From positions 10,014,863 through 10,078,862 of the forward strand of contig NC_084587.1 of the NCBI RefSeq assembly GCF_033807715.1: a stretch of 64,000 nucleotides of DNA, given 5' to 3'. This document shows positions 33,901 through 45,543 of the stretch, piece after piece. The position numbers and the translations under genes are program-made. Source of the stretch: Cololabis saira. Its lineage: Eukaryota; Chordata; Actinopteri; Beloniformes; Belonidae. Position 1 is the first letter of the stretch, and each line of letters opens with the position of its first letter. The notes beneath the pieces are model-generated. The model saw only the letters and a program-made list of their open reading frames with translations, was not told the origin of the DNA and made no database searches.

Positions 33901-36900
33901 CTTTTATCTGTTTCTCATTTTGCTGGGACGTCGGGTCCCTGACGCCTCCGCTCCGACGTCGTTGCTACGGCAACCCGTCAGATCAGTCAATGATGTGGCT
34001 CAGTCTGAACAGAGCCAGATCTGATATGGACACTTGCTAAAAACAGTGTGGACAGTCAGCCCTGAAAATCGGATATGAGAAGGAATCAGATATATATCAG
34101 ATTTGCCTGCAGTCTGAACGCGGCCTAAGAGTGAAAGTAAAAGTTTGGGGAAATCCTACGTTTCCACGTTGGTGACATTTGGCCTCGTTGATGAAACTAG
34201 AGAAGATTCGTGCTCCTGCTGTTCGCTGAGGAAGATTCACAAGTGTTTGAAAATGTTATTGATGTTTAGTCTCATCAGGTTGATGTTTTATGTTAATAAG
34301 CATTAATTCCTCTATTTCTGGTCTTGAACATGTTCCAAAAATATTTGTGACAATGTGCAATTCAGGGCTAGCAATGATGTCAACGTGAATCTACGTGATG
34401 GCTGATATCATCGAACAATTAATGAAATTGGGAATAATTTTAGTTTTTAAGATCTTTTTTTTAGATCTTTTACCCCTGATATATAAACAATACCAATTGA
34501 TTACTATGGGAAACTTTGTGAAGCTCTATAATATGGCGCCCCATTGACAAATGCCACTTAAGATCATCTTAAGATCGTCTCTGGGCTTGGAAGCGTCTGT
34601 AATGTACTTTATTTATATATAGCACTTTACAACAGCCTTTCGGTGTGCCAAAGTGCTTTACTGCAGATAAAAAGGAGGATAAATAAGAACGAAAACAGTA
34701 GAAAAAGAAAATACAACAAAATCTAATAAGATAAAAGTGTTGTCACATTACTGGGTGTTAAAAGCCATCTTAAATAGGTGGGTTTTTATCCTAGATTTAA
34801 AAGTTGATGAGTTGGCCTCAGCACTCTACCGGGATTACGGACGGTTAAAAGCTCGGATAAATACGAGGGTGCGAGGCCGTTAGGAGCTTTAAAAACGGAC
34901 ATCAAAATTTTTAAATCAATTTCATAAAGGACAGGAAGCCGATAGGACAGGAGTGATCTGCACACGTCTGTTATTGTTGGTTAAAAGACGGGCAGCAGCA
35001 TTTTGCACAAATTGCAGGTGACTAAGAGAAGACTGGGAGACTCCTACGTAAAATGCGTTGCAATAGTCCAACCGTGAGCTAATTAGGGCGTGGACGGCCT
35101 TCTCCTGGTCATGTTGATTTAGAAACATTTTAACTTTGGCCAGAAACTGGAAAAAAACTTGTCCTCACCTCAATGTTGATATGTTTGTCAAAGTTCAGAT
35201 GACTATCAAAGGTTTGGGCATGCATATTTACTTAAACAAAGTTGAGGAGACAAGACGTATCTGCCCACTCAGCAATGAAGTAAAAGTAAATGAAGAACTT
35301 CTGTGGGCCCAGTAGTGTCCCACCTCTGTCTGATTTCGTTCGTATTTTCTGTTTTATTGTCATTAATGAGATATTTGCTTGAAGACGGGGATTACAATGT
35401 GAAGTCTGACTGTTGCAGTCACTGGAATCGTGTTGTTTTTATGACGTGGCACCTAATTTCATTATACAAGGCTGTTATCTCTGTTCTTGGATTCAGTTTT
35501 CCTTTCTCCTCTGACTCAGCTGGATCAGTCCGTCATTAATGGAATCGCCACTGGAGATCCGGAAGCCAGAGAGAAGAGTCTCATCAAGACATGGTGCAAT
35601 ACCTTCACCAACACAGTAAGAGAAAGAGTCAATTATATAAAAGGCTTGTAAAAACAGTAACATTGACATCTTTATAATCGAGCCGTCTCCGCGTTTCAGA
35701 GCCTATCGATCGTCCAGGTTCCAGGTCCGGAGAACTGTACCGCTCCGTCTCTCTGCTGGTTTGATGGAAACGAGACGTACACGCTGAAGAACGTGTCGAA
35801 TACATTCAACATAGACAAATGTAAGACTTTTAAAATCGCTGCCTTGGCTCCTCCATGCTTTTCAGGATGGTTTTATGGTTCTTTTATTAGTTTATAAACT
35901 TCTTAATGGTCTTAGGGATTTTTAATGATCTGATCTGCTTTTGAAATTATGATCTCTCACGGACCCTGAGGTCCTCTGGTACCGGCCTTTTAATTGTTCC
36001 TAAAGTTAGAACAAAAACTTTTGGCGAGTTGTTCAGGAACAGCCTACCAGAGAACTTCAGGAACGCAGAGACTGTTGACATTTTTAAAAACAGGCTCAAG
36101 ACCTTCCTTTTTAGTTTAGCTCATAGCAGAATTTTATTTACCGTATTTTCTGGACTATTAGCCGCTACTTTTTTCATAGGTTTTGAACCGTGCGGCTTAT
36201 ACAAAGGTACGGCTATTCTGTGGATTTTTCTTCCACCGCTCGGGGCGCTCTAACCGGAATTAGAATCAAAACTAAGACAAAATAAATGCAAAGAAGAATA
36301 CGCTACTTCTTCTTTAGCAGATAGAAGTAGGTAGAAGCAGATTTCAAACAGATAAATAGATAAACAAATACAGTTATTTTCTCTTGGTTCTGTCCCGTTT
36401 TAATCAGCAAAGTTGCTGCTGTGTTAAAAGACACTGTTAGGAAAGGGTCTATTTAGGTACAAACATGTACATCATTTACAGTTCAAAATCCTTCTGTACA
36501 TGTAGTAAATATCTAATCTAACAACATAAATATCTGGGGCTTGCATATCTTTTTTTATTAAATAGAGTGGATGCGGATTGTATATCTTTTTTTAATTATT
36601 TTTTAAAAAATAGAGCTTATATGCAGGTGCGGCTTATAGTCCAGAAAATACGTTTTTTATTAGTGTGGATTAGTTTATTGTTATTTAGTTATTCCTTATT
36701 ATTTTAAATATTAATTTTCCAATTATTATATTATGTATTTATTCTTTCATATTAACTTTCTTGCTTCACTGCCTGTCCAGAGGGCCAAGCAGTGAAGCAG
36801 GAATTAGGACTAAATGGAGGGTTCTCTTTGTGTGCAGGCACTCACCTCTTTGTGGACACGAGCCTGTCCGATCTGGCGGCGGGTCTGATCCTGCTGGCCG

Positions 36901-39900
36901 CCTCTCTTCTGGTTCTCTGTTCGTGCCTGGTCCTCATTGTCAAGCTGCTCAACTCCATGCTGAAGGGACAGGTGGCCACAGTCATCAGGAAAATCCTCAA
37001 CACGGGTCAGCGTCGCCTCACAGCCGACACCCATTGACCCAAACTGTGAGGCCAATGGTCAATGAAACGTCAACATTTGCGTGTGTTTGCGTGCAGATTT
37101 CCCTTTTCCTTTCGGCTGGGTCACGGGTTACATCGCCATCACAGTCGGCGCTGCAATGACTTTTATTGTGCAGAGCAGCTCCGTGTTCACGTCGGCTATC
37201 ACTCCACTTGTTGGTGAGGTCAATTGTCAGTTTTACTTTCTCTTGTTCTTGCCGTCTTATTTATGTACAGGTACACTAACGTATAGTTAATTATCATGAT
37301 TCTCTGTTAAAGCAGGGAGGATGCAGAAAGTAGTCTGGTATTGAAGACAATATAATTGTCAAAAAGAGTCTCTTATGTCCAAATAGGAATTGGTGTCATC
37401 AGCATAGAGAGAGCATACCCATTGTCTTTGGGTTCAAATATTGGCACCACCACCACAGCCATCCTGGCAGCTATGGCTAGTCCAGGAAACACTCTGAAAA
37501 ATGCACTGCAGGTGAGTTAAGCATACTAAAACACTTTCTAAACCCCATACTATTCATGTTATGTACCATGGAGTATGTACTGCGTTTGATGTTGGTACTA
37601 AAGCATGCCACTGCAAAAACAGTGAAATGTGTGGTGTGTGCCGGTACTGATGGCCAGTTTCTGGAACTTCAAAACAGAGGTAAAACATAAGCGCGGCGTA
37701 CCGCTGTCTGTCAGTTTTCACTGTTGTGATCTCTGATTGTGGTTGTGCAGTGCATTATGGTATAGTTTGGTCATTTGTGTAATAGCAACTGGTGTATGCA
37801 TACTACTTTTATAGTACATACTAAGTAGTATGGCAGGCAGTTTTGAAAACGACCGGGGTCATTGTTAGGCAGGAGTTATAATTCTATCCTGTTATTTTTC
37901 CTACAGTTGTCTTTTTCAATGGTTTTATTTTGTCTTATTTTAGTTTTTTCAGTTTCTATCCATTCACAAGACGATCTCTGTACCTGCAAAGCAAGTGAAA
38001 AGGTTCAGTGTTGCCCAGTTAAATTTCAATTACAAAGTTTAATTCAGCTCAGTTACAATCTATTATATTCCCAGGAAATCAAGTGATCCATTTATAATCC
38101 ATTTATATCCAATATAATATCAAATCAATGCAATTAAGATGATGATCAAAATGCCATTTTGTTTAAGAAAACAGCTCAGCCAAGCAATCAGACACATTGC
38201 AATTAATTTTGGGAGGACAGTCTCAAAATTAATTGGAAGGAATTGGAGGAAAGAAATGCCAGAAAACACAGACTTTAGCCCAGGTTCACAAAAAAGACAA
38301 ACACAGAATTAATAACTGTTATAACGGCTTATATACATACATGAAAGGTAAAGCGTGGAAAGGGCCCAGTGCATCATGGGAGGCCACAAAGCTGTTTTAG
38401 CCTATAGCAGCATAACTTTATTTGCCAGGTGTCCTGACCTACAAGCTTCATCAAAAAGGTTCAAGCCAAGAGAGTTTACGTTCTTCCCAAAGACGAGCAG
38501 GGAGCCGGTTCCCCCAGAGCGGAGCGCGATAACCGAATGCTTTTCGAAACTCAAGAAAGTAGGCCTGAAGTGTGAGAGTGAAATGCGCTCGTTGGATTGC
38601 AAGGAACTATGAAGTCCTAACGATAAGCCATTAGGCCCTCAAGGGCTTCATTTGTGAGGAGAATCATTTTAAATTCTATTCTGGATTTGGCCGGAAAAAT
38701 CGTTGAAAAGAAGCTGAGACTTGAGGAACACGAACCTGGTGGCTGATTCTCACCAGAGATTGAGATTGAGAATCATTTCAGGCCAATCTCATATCTAGTA
38801 ACGAATGCAGGGGCCGAGACTTTCATCGATAACGTTACAAATGTGAAAAAAGTCACTTCCAGAAACTTCTTTACGTGTAAACTAAATTACCAAGGCACCA
38901 AAATAAAGCCATGCTGAGTAACTACGCAGCTCAGCAGTCACTTCCTGAAGCATAAAATCTTTCAAAGTTGCAGTTTCTTTTCCATTTCACTGCATTTGTC
39001 CTGGGGGTACCGGCAAGCCGTGGCTCGGGCAGTCCTGGAGGCAAAAACTCGGGTCTGGGAGGAGTTCGATGAGGCCTCGAGGAAATTCTGGGGACCGTTC
39101 GGGGCCTCAGAAGGGGGAAGCAGTACTCTGCCGGCACCATTTATGGTGCGGGTGGGGAGCTGTTGACCTCGACTGGGGACATCATCGGACGGTGGAAGGA
39201 ATACTTGGAGGATCTCCTCAATCTGACTGACATGCCTTTCACTGAGGAAGCAGAGGGTGAGGACTCTGGGACGTGCTCATCCATCACCCAAGCCGAGGTC
39301 ACCGAGGTGGTTCGTAAGCTCCTCAGTGGCACCGGGGGTGGATGAGATTCGCCCTGAGTACCTCAAGTCTCTGGATGTCGTAGGGCTGTCTTGGTTGACA
39401 CGCCTCTGCGACATCGCATGGAGGAAGGGGAAAGTGCCGCTGGAGTGGTGGTCCCTCTTTTTAAAAAGGGGGACCGGAGAGTGTGTTCCAACTACAGGGG
39501 GATCACACTTCTCAGCCTCCCCGGGAAAGTCTACGCCAGGGTACTGGAGAGGAGATTACGGTCGATAGTTGAACCTCGGATTCAGGAGGAACAGTGCGGT
39601 TTTCGTCCCGGTCGTGGAACACTGGACCAGCTCTATACCCTCCGCAGGGTGCTCGAGGGTTCATAGGTCAGACTTGTTCCCGGTGCATGTTGGACTCCGG
39701 CAGGGCTGCCCTTTGTCACCGGTCCTGTTCATAATTTTTATGGACAGAATTTCTAGGCGCAGCCAGGGGCCGGAGGGGATCCGGTTTGGGAACCACAGGA
39801 TTTCATCTCTGCTTTTTGCGGACGATGTTGTCCTGTTGGCTTCATCGGACCGGGATCTTCAGCATGTGCTGGGGCGGTTTGAGGCCGAGTGCGACGCGGC

Positions 39901-41506
39901 AGGGATGAGAATCAGCACCTCCAAAACCGAGGCCATGGTTCTCCATCGGAAAAGGGTGGGTAATGACCGAAAGGACAAGATCGCGGATACAAGCGGCCGA
40001 GATGAGTTTCCTCCGCAGGGTGGCTGGACGCTCCCTTAGAGATAGGGGGAGGAGTTCGGTCACCCGGGAGGAGCTCGGAGTCGAGCCGCTGCTCCTTCAC
40101 ATTGAGAGGAGTCAGCTGAGGTGGCTTGGGCATCTGTCCCGGATGCCTCCTGGACGCCTCCCTAGGGAGGTGTTCCAGGCATGTCCCTCCTCCCTAGGGA
40201 GGTGTTCCAGGCATGTCCCACCAGGAGGAGACCCCAGGTAAGACCCAGGACACGCTGGAGAGACTATGTCTCTCGGCTGGCCTGGGAACGTCTCGGACTC
40301 CCCCCGGAAGAGCTGGAGGAAGTGTCTGGGGTGACGGAAATTTGGGCGGGGGGAAGCTGGCTCAGTTGGCAGAGCGTTCGCCCATGAACCTGAAGGTTAG
40401 TGGTTCGAACCTTAGTTCCTCCTGTGTCCACCAAAGTGTCCTTGGGCAAGACACTGAATCCCCCGGTTGCTCCCGGTTGTCAGGCCAGCGCCGTTGTGTA
40501 TGGCAGCTCCGCCGACAACCGGTGTGTGAATGTGTGTGTGTGTGGGTGAATGTTTGCAGTGTAAAGCGCTTTGGGGCTGTAGGAGTGCAGCTGGAAAGCA
40601 CTATATAAGTGTAAGCCATTTACCATTTACCATCCCTGTTGAGGCTGCTGCCCCCACGACCCGGTTCCGGATAAGCGGCGGAAAATGGATGGATGGATAG
40701 ATGCATTTGTCCTGAAAATTTTAATAAATAAACAATACCGGCCAGTTAAATGCAGTTTGTGTTGGGTGCTAATTATTCATCCCTAAAAATATTTATCCTC
40801 AAACACTTTTTAACAAACCACTTAAATATTGTATGCTTTAGTGCACGCTATTTACATAAGTAATCATTTGTATTGTTTAAAAATGTATTCATTTCATGAC
40901 GAGTAAAATAAAGTAAACTATTTTCCATGATTCTTTCAGATTGCCCTGGTGCACTTCGTGTTCAACATCTCCGGCATCCTCCTGTGGTACCCCATCCCCT
41001 TCACCCGCCTCCCCATCCGGATGGCCAAAGGCCTGGGGGACATCACCGCCTCCCACCGCTGGTTTGCTGCCGTCTACATCCTCTTCTGCTTCTTCATTTT
41101 ACCTCTGTCTGTGTTCAGCCTGTCGCTGGCGGGATGGCAGGTCCTGGTGGGGGTCGGCGTACCTCTGGTCGTCGTGTTGATCGCCATCATGGTCATTAAC
41201 ATCCTGCAGAGACGAAAGCCCGGGTGTCTTCCAGCGGCGCTGCGGTCCTGGGACTTCCTCCCTCTCTGGGCCCACTCCCTGGACCCTTGGGACAAAGTGG
41301 TCGATGCCATTTCCGCCAAATGTTGCTGCTGCTGCAAATGCTGCCACATTCCATCCGATGCTGAAGAACACGAATCACAGGGCTCTTCGGAACAGATGGG
41401 GAAAATACAAACGGAGGTGTATGACAATCCTGCAATGAGTGCAGAAAAAGAAATGGAAAATGAGATAAGGATAGAGATGAAGATTCTCAAAATGACCAAA
41501 ATCTGA
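28846..41506 (+). CDS. slc34a2: Sodium-dependent phosphate transporter 2B (NaPi-IIb), twelve coding exons, 645 aa
   Basis: SLC34 cotransporters move Na+ and HPO4 across apical epithelial membranes. Coding exons: 28846-28906, 29033-29137, 29330-29458, 30300-30443, 32192-32303, 33020-33212, 35520-35615, 35700-35820, 36838-37005, 37097-37213, 37387-37511, 40940-41506; all junctions keep frame. The cytosolic N-terminus (1-56) ends in [16 protein letters not shown], matching human VDDPWNLPTLQDSGIKW. The two inverted-repeat signatures are [15 protein letters not shown] (QSSS at 130-133) and [15 protein letters not shown] (402-405), with [16 protein letters not shown] and [15 protein letters not shown]. 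The large extracellular loop (about 240-320) has sequons at N292, N304 and N311 and paired Cys. The C-terminus holds a short run of Cys (KCCCCCKCC), much shorter than the human Cys-rich tail, consistent with 645 versus 690 residues. SLC34A2 rather than SLC34A1 is favoured by the Cys cluster and [20 protein letters not shown]. Introns 4, 5, 6, 8 and 11 carry transposons. Confidence 0.95.
30471..31169. mobile_element. Non-autonomous hAT (TAGGRATGGG family), copy 2, with (GGAA)n and (GAAA)n
   Basis: Ends TAGGAATGGGCGATATTTTA and CATACCGCCCATCCCCA; flanks CCACACAC and CCACCCAC (7 of 8). The interior carries (GGAA)n at about 30631-30762 and (GAAA)n at about 30773-30950. slc34a2 intron 4, starting 27 bp after the exon 4 donor. 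Confidence 0.88.
31256..32032. mobile_element. TA-flanked element, CCRTATTTTCCGCACTATAAG family, copy 2
   Basis: Ends CCATATTTTCCGCACTATAA and TTATAGTGCGGAAAATACGG with TA on both sides. A separate TTAA element (31447-31759) is nested inside. slc34a2 intron 4. Confidence 0.8.
31447..31759. mobile_element. TTAA-flanked MITE with AGGAGCATGAGGC ends, copy 1
   Basis: Ends AGGAGCATGAGGC and GCCTCATGCTCCT, each bordered by TTAA. About 313 bp. Second copy, inverted and diverged, at 42933-43281. TTAA targets point to piggyBac or Kolobok. Confidence 0.85.
32485..32847. mobile_element. Palindromic TA-flanked MITE, full copy 3
   Basis: Ends CAGGACTGTCTCAGAAAT and CTGAGACAGTCCTG with TA at 32483-32484 and 32848-32849. 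slc34a2 intron 5. Confidence 0.88.
33281..34125. mobile_element. PIF/Harbinger-type element (GGCCGCGTTCAGACTGCAGG ends)
   Basis: Near-perfect ends GGCCGCGTTCAGACTGCAGG and CCTGCAGTCTGAACGCGGCC with TAA duplications at 33278-33280 and 34126-34128. Tiled with GTCTGAACAG/ATCCGATTTT words. Contains at about 33690-33755 the GCGGAACCATAAATCAG repeat and shares about 140 bp with the Harbinger at 42656-43838. No transposase. slc34a2 intron 6. Confidence 0.88.
34600..35225 (-). mobile_element. L2-like LINE fragment, minus strand
   Basis: Minus-strand translation at 34922-35128 gives [20 protein letters not shown] then [12 protein letters not shown], the SRLDYCN...QNAAAR block of fish LINE reverse transcriptases. 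The rest (TTTATTTATATATAGCACTT on the plus strand) is its 3-prime region. slc34a2 intron 6. Confidence 0.7.
35940..36765 (+). mobile_element. L2-like LINE C-terminal fragment, split by a TA-type element
   Basis: Translation [20 protein letters not shown] then TFLFSL is a typical LINE C-terminus. At 36139-36652 a diverged member of the CCGTATTTTCYGSACTAT family is inserted (TA at 36139-36140; right end worn to GAAAATACG). LINE-like 3-prime sequence resumes after 36655. slc34a2 intron 8. Confidence 0.65.
38345..38790 (-). mobile_element. Diverged teleost LINE-type repeat
   Basis: CATCATGGGAGGCC, CCTATAGCAGCATAACTTTA and TTTTAAATTCTATTCTGGAT occur in the order found in a repeat common in spiny-rayed fishes. 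Heavily mutated; orientation and family uncertain. slc34a2 intron 11. Confidence 0.45.
39005..40710 (+). mobile_element. Rex3/RTE-like LINE, 5-prime truncated and frame-broken
   Basis: Several frames together give reverse transcriptase text: [46 protein letters not shown], the catalytic FADD box at 39815-39826, then [16 protein letters not shown] and [18 protein letters not shown]. Multiple frame shifts and a deletion around 39666 and 39990 make it non-functional. It ends GCGGAAAATGGATGGATGGA near 40700, the GATG-type tail known for Rex3. A SINE is inserted at 40354-40632 and a 38-bp segment near 40165-40225 is duplicated. slc34a2 intron 11. Confidence 0.75.
40354..40632 (+). mobile_element. 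tRNA-derived SINE
   Basis: RNA polymerase III A box TGGCTCAGTTGG at 40358-40369 and B box GGTTCGAAC at 40402-40410 mark a tRNA-like head. The body ends in AAAGCACTATATAAGTGTAA and repeated CCATTTA, a tail common in acanthomorph SINEs. It splits the 3-prime end of the Rex3-like LINE. Confidence 0.8.
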
Positions 41507-42655
41507 GATTTTATATGAACTGTGTTTATATGACTGAAGGAAGCAGGTTAGTCATGACGTAAGACCCAACCTTCTTCAAAGTGTGTAATTTAAAATGGCT
41601 TTAAATGAAAGATTATGTGCAATAATGGTGCTTCGTCTTACTAAAAGTGGCCTTTAAAGTTTGGTATTGATGACTCAAATTTAATGAAAAGACCAAAACT
41701 CAAAAGCATGTTTGCTTGTCTTTTGGTGCTTTTAAACTGAACATCAAGACAGTTCAGCTCAGACGTCGGGAAAAAGAACATTTGTTCTTTGCAAGGCGAG
41801 TTTCAGTCAATACTTTTGCAGGACGCGGTTTGACAGTGTGATGTCATCAGATTTTATTGATACGAGTCACTCCGCACGCGGCTGTTATACAGCAGAGAGG
41901 TTGGTTAATGGGGGATAAGAAAGAGACACGAACAAAACAAGTCATCTTGGCCATGTAAGAGGGGAAACAATGCAATTCAACTGGACATGTTGTGTTTAAT
42001 CTTTCACGTCTCCAGTTTGTTTCTATGTTTATTAATTCCTGATTACGTTTTTGTACTTTTTCTATCAACTTTTTCAAATCCCAAATTTTAAAATAAGTGG
42101 ATGGAAACTCAGCGAAGCAGTTTAAGGCCACATGTTAAAGAAGTTGTTGAAGAAAACACGACCTAGGAGCAGCTCCACGTGGACGAAGACGAAGCTCTTT
42201 CTGCTGGAGAACACAAGCTTTTGGATATTTAACATAAACTCTCTTCAGACTTACCCGACAATATGTGCATTTCTTTTTGGTTATAGGATTTGGCAAAATT
42301 GTGATTTCACCTTTTGTACCTTTGCTGTAGTGTTTTATATTGTTAGTTGATTAACACCATTTACACTATGAGGCCTGATGCTAACTCTTAACTTAACGGC
42401 GGGAAGCCTTATTTTACTCTTAACTGCTACCAGCATGGTGTATGTTTAAAAAAAGCAAGTACAACCACTTGTTTATGTGTTTCTTCTCTTTGTTCTTCTG
42501 CTGCATTCTTCTTTTTTTGTCTACGTTTACGCTGCTCGCCATTTGCAAACAAAAAAGAAAAGGTGCATTACTGCCACCTTGTGGTCATCTGTGGTATTTG
42601 TTCAGTCAGAGGTTCTTGTGAGGCGCTACAGTGTGATGGAGACGGCCGGCTCTTA
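41507..42655. other. slc34a2 3-prime UTR and downstream intergenic DNA
   Basis: No further exon recognised. No clear AATAAA within the first few hundred bases after the stop, so the transcript end is undefined. No bounded repeat seen. Confidence 0.35.
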
Positions 42656-42932
42656 AGCTGGGCATACACTGTGCGATATTTTAAATCGTTTGAGTCAACC
42701 TTATCTCACACTGCACGACTAGATCGCTGAGTTCAAAAGTTCACAGCCGAACGATTTATGGTCTCACTGTACGACCCGATGCTCTGATGCGACCCGTCTG
42801 CTCACACTATACGATCATAATCCTCCCGTCGGACCTCTCTTTACTGGAACTGCAACGTCAAAAAGAAGTGGAAGAGGAGGAACCCCGAAGGGGGAGACAC
42901 CAAAGATGCTCAGCAAAAACAAACACGCTGCC

Positions 42933-43281
42933 TTAAAGGAGCATGAGGCTCCTTTTAAGAAATGAGACTCTCTAGCGCCACCCTTCGCCACAACGGCCGT
43001 CGGGGTTCCTGCAGCCAACAGTGAAGCCGGCACGGGAGAACGGGGAGAACGCACATGCAGCGTCATGTGACGTCACATCCGCAGGACAGCGCGGGAAATT
43101 CGGCCCCCGAATTGCAGCACATTTTGCAGCACACAGCCTGTTCAAGGCAATGGACAGATACACTAGAGGGCTCATTCGTTTTGGTTTGGAACGCTTCATC
43201 TGACATTATTACTAGAAAACTTAAAACGTATACACATTTTTTTCATAAATCCTGCCTCAATCCTGCCTCATGCTCCTTTAA
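42933..43281. mobile_element. TTAA-flanked MITE with AGGAGCATGAGGC ends, copy 2
   Basis: Ends AGGAGCATGAGGCTCC and GCCTCATGCTCCT bordered by TTAA. Interior matches 31447-31759 in reverse orientation, with a 36-bp insertion around 43100. Nested in the Harbinger element. Confidence 0.85.
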
Positions 43282-43384
43282 ACCTGAATTATGGTTCCGC
43301 GTTAAATCGACGGCGTACCCTACGTCGTACCCTATGTCGTAGGCTCTGCGTTGGTGTAACGCGGAACCATAAATCAGGCTTTAG
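43279..43384. mobile_element. Small palindromic MITE (GGTTCCGCGTTA arms)
   Basis: Arms CCTGAATTATGGTTCCGCG and CGCGGAACCATAAATCAGG face each other around GTCGTACCCTATGTCG. Partial copies of the same arm occur at about 12343, 16693, 30587, 33735 and 48478, each inside a different larger transposon. It directly abuts the TTAA element. Confidence 0.75.
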
Positions 43385-43841
43385 CAATTTGTGCCATTCT
43401 GTGTGGCGATAAATGAAAAAAGATTAGACAAGGAATTGGCTGGGCAGAGTAGGCAATGCGGTCTTTTTTTTCTGCTATTAAAACATGATTTGTAATGTGA
43501 ATTTGCAACACTTAAACTAAAAATAATAGTTTTTGACGTGACAACAGAGATTGCGCATGTTCTCTGTGAAAGGATGAGTCCAATCGGGTCGTAGCTGCTT
43601 CAACTGTGCGTTTCCTTCACGAGGAGCGACCAGGATTTCAAACACGTTTGATTTTCTTGTGAGCACACGATTTGTGATCGGAAGCTCGTCGTGAGGTGTT
43701 AATCTCTCGTCGTTACCCCACGTGTACTGCACGAGGCACGACCAACGATTGGGTCAAAATCCGGCCCGATCCAAAAAATAGTTGCACGACTGGAAAATCG
43801 GCTCAAAACGAGCCAATAATCGCAGTGTCTGCCCGGATTTA

Positions 43842-45176
43842 GAGGTTCCTGTGTACCGGGTTGACCCTGGATCCCCAGCCATTAAAACGTACCGAGATCA
43901 TGCAAACTCCACATTCTGCACAAACTCCTGCCGGACCCAAGAATCAAACCAGGAACCTTCTTGAGGCGACAATGAGGCGACTGAGCCACTAACATACCGG
44001 TACCTACATAGGTGGGGCTATTTCCCTGATTAGGGTTTGACAGTATCTGAGTGTTATGAGATACGGGCCCCGCCTTGGGGTTGTTCATAGGTCTCACATT
44101 GGACCCATGTGGGCTGCTCTCAGCGGTTCTTCTCAGGCACGTGGTCGACCCCACTGGGGCCAAACACGTTTAGCATATTTATTGTTTCTTTTTAAATAAC
44201 TTAGGTAATTTATTTGTGATTGCACTGTTAAAAATAAACCATAAATCTGCTCGACTGAGTCAGCTTGACTGGGAGACTCATCGACCCTCGTGCACCGAGG
44301 GTCATTTCTCTGACCCTCCGTACACGCTGATGGCATCTTTATTACATTGTTATCCGTGCTGCCCGATCTCTGTCAGGGTAAACAAGGGGGGAGGTAAGCA
44401 ATTATGATAAATACTGAAGGCCTCAAAGAGTTCATCTATGTAATGATAAGCTTTATCAATATCTAATCTGTTTCAAATTAATGTTTCACAGTTTCTGTAA
44501 GAGCTGCGTTTGCAGGGTCAGGTAGTATTGACGACTGGAGGTGTACCGATACATTGGTGAGAGTTGTTTGTTTTTTAAAGGCTTTTTAAAGAAAAGTGGG
44601 AGAAAAAAATCACAATATTGAGCTGACCACTATACTTTTAGATATCAGAGACATTTACAACGACTAGAAGATCATCAATAATCACTAGTCAATATCTAAG
44701 GTAACTACTCTACCCACTTGTATCCTTACAGGTCTTATGTGTTTGGCCCATATGGGCTTCCCCACCAGGACTCAAAACACTTAAATCATTAGAGAGTTGT
44801 ACAAACCCATTAACCCCGATGAAACACGCCATGTGCACGCTGTGGATTGATGACAAAGGGCTTCTTATATTGGGAGTTGATAGCTTTTATCTAAACCAAT
44901 AAAAGAAATTAACAGTGATTGGAGGTGTTTTCTAATAAACAAAAATCTGGTTCCACGAACACATATCAGTAGTTCCACTGGAGTTAACATTTATGACGGT
45001 TTTATAGCTACAAATAAAACATTAAGCTAAATAAATACTGGAAATGTGATAATATTGCACCTTTATGTTTAATGGGAACAAACAATAATATGAATACGGT
45101 ATGTCTAATTGGGGAATAAGTGACTCAAAAAACTAAAAGCTTTGTTAAAAGACCAAAGCCAGAAAAAACGAATATA
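43842..45176. other. Intergenic sequence with one repeat scrap
   Basis: At about 43895-43990 the words GCAAACTCCACATTCTGC and ACCAGGAACCTTCTTGAGGC belong to the dispersed repeat also seen at 23.6 and 49.5 kb. The remainder shows no exon or bounded element. Confidence 0.35.
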
Positions 45177-45543
45177 CAGGACTGTCTCAGAAAATTAGAA
45201 AATTGTGATTTTCTGTAATGCAATTACAAAAACAAAAATGTCATACATTCTGGATTCATTACAAATCAACTGAAATATTGCAAGCCTTTTATTATTTTAA
45301 TATTGCTGATCATGGCTTACAGCTTAAGAAAACTCAAATATCCTATCTCAAAGAATTACAATATTCTGGGAATCTTAATCTTAAACTGTAAGCCATAATC
45401 AGCAATATTAAAATAATAAAAGGCTTGCAATATTTCAGTTGATTTGTAATGAATCCAGAATGTATAACATTTTTGTTTTTTTAATTGCATTACAGAAAAT
45501 AAAGAACTTTATCACAATATTCTAATTTTCTCAGACAGTCCTG
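45177..45543. mobile_element. Palindromic TA-flanked MITE, full copy 4
   Basis: Ends CAGGACTGTCTCAGAAAA and TCAGACAGTCCTG with TA at 45175-45176 and 45544-45545. Left and right halves are near-exact reverse complements. Confidence 0.88.

Larger units (their letters stand above)
42656..43838. mobile_element. PIF/Harbinger-type element with nested MITEs
   Basis: Ends AGCTGGGCATACACTGTGCG and CGCAGTGTCTGCCCGGAT with TTA duplications at 42653-42655 and 43839-43841. Inside lie the TTAA element 42933-43281 and the small palindrome 43282-43384; the right half shares sequence with the Harbinger at 33281-34125 in inverted order. No transposase. Confidence 0.75.

Noticed and set aside
39163..40241. 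Reverse transcriptase frames as a host gene
   Set aside because: Broken Rex3/RTE-like LINE with frame shifts and a GATG-type tail.
40354..40430. Possible tRNA gene (A and B boxes present)
   Set aside because: No full cloverleaf and the sequence continues into a SINE body and tail; it is a tRNA-derived SINE head.
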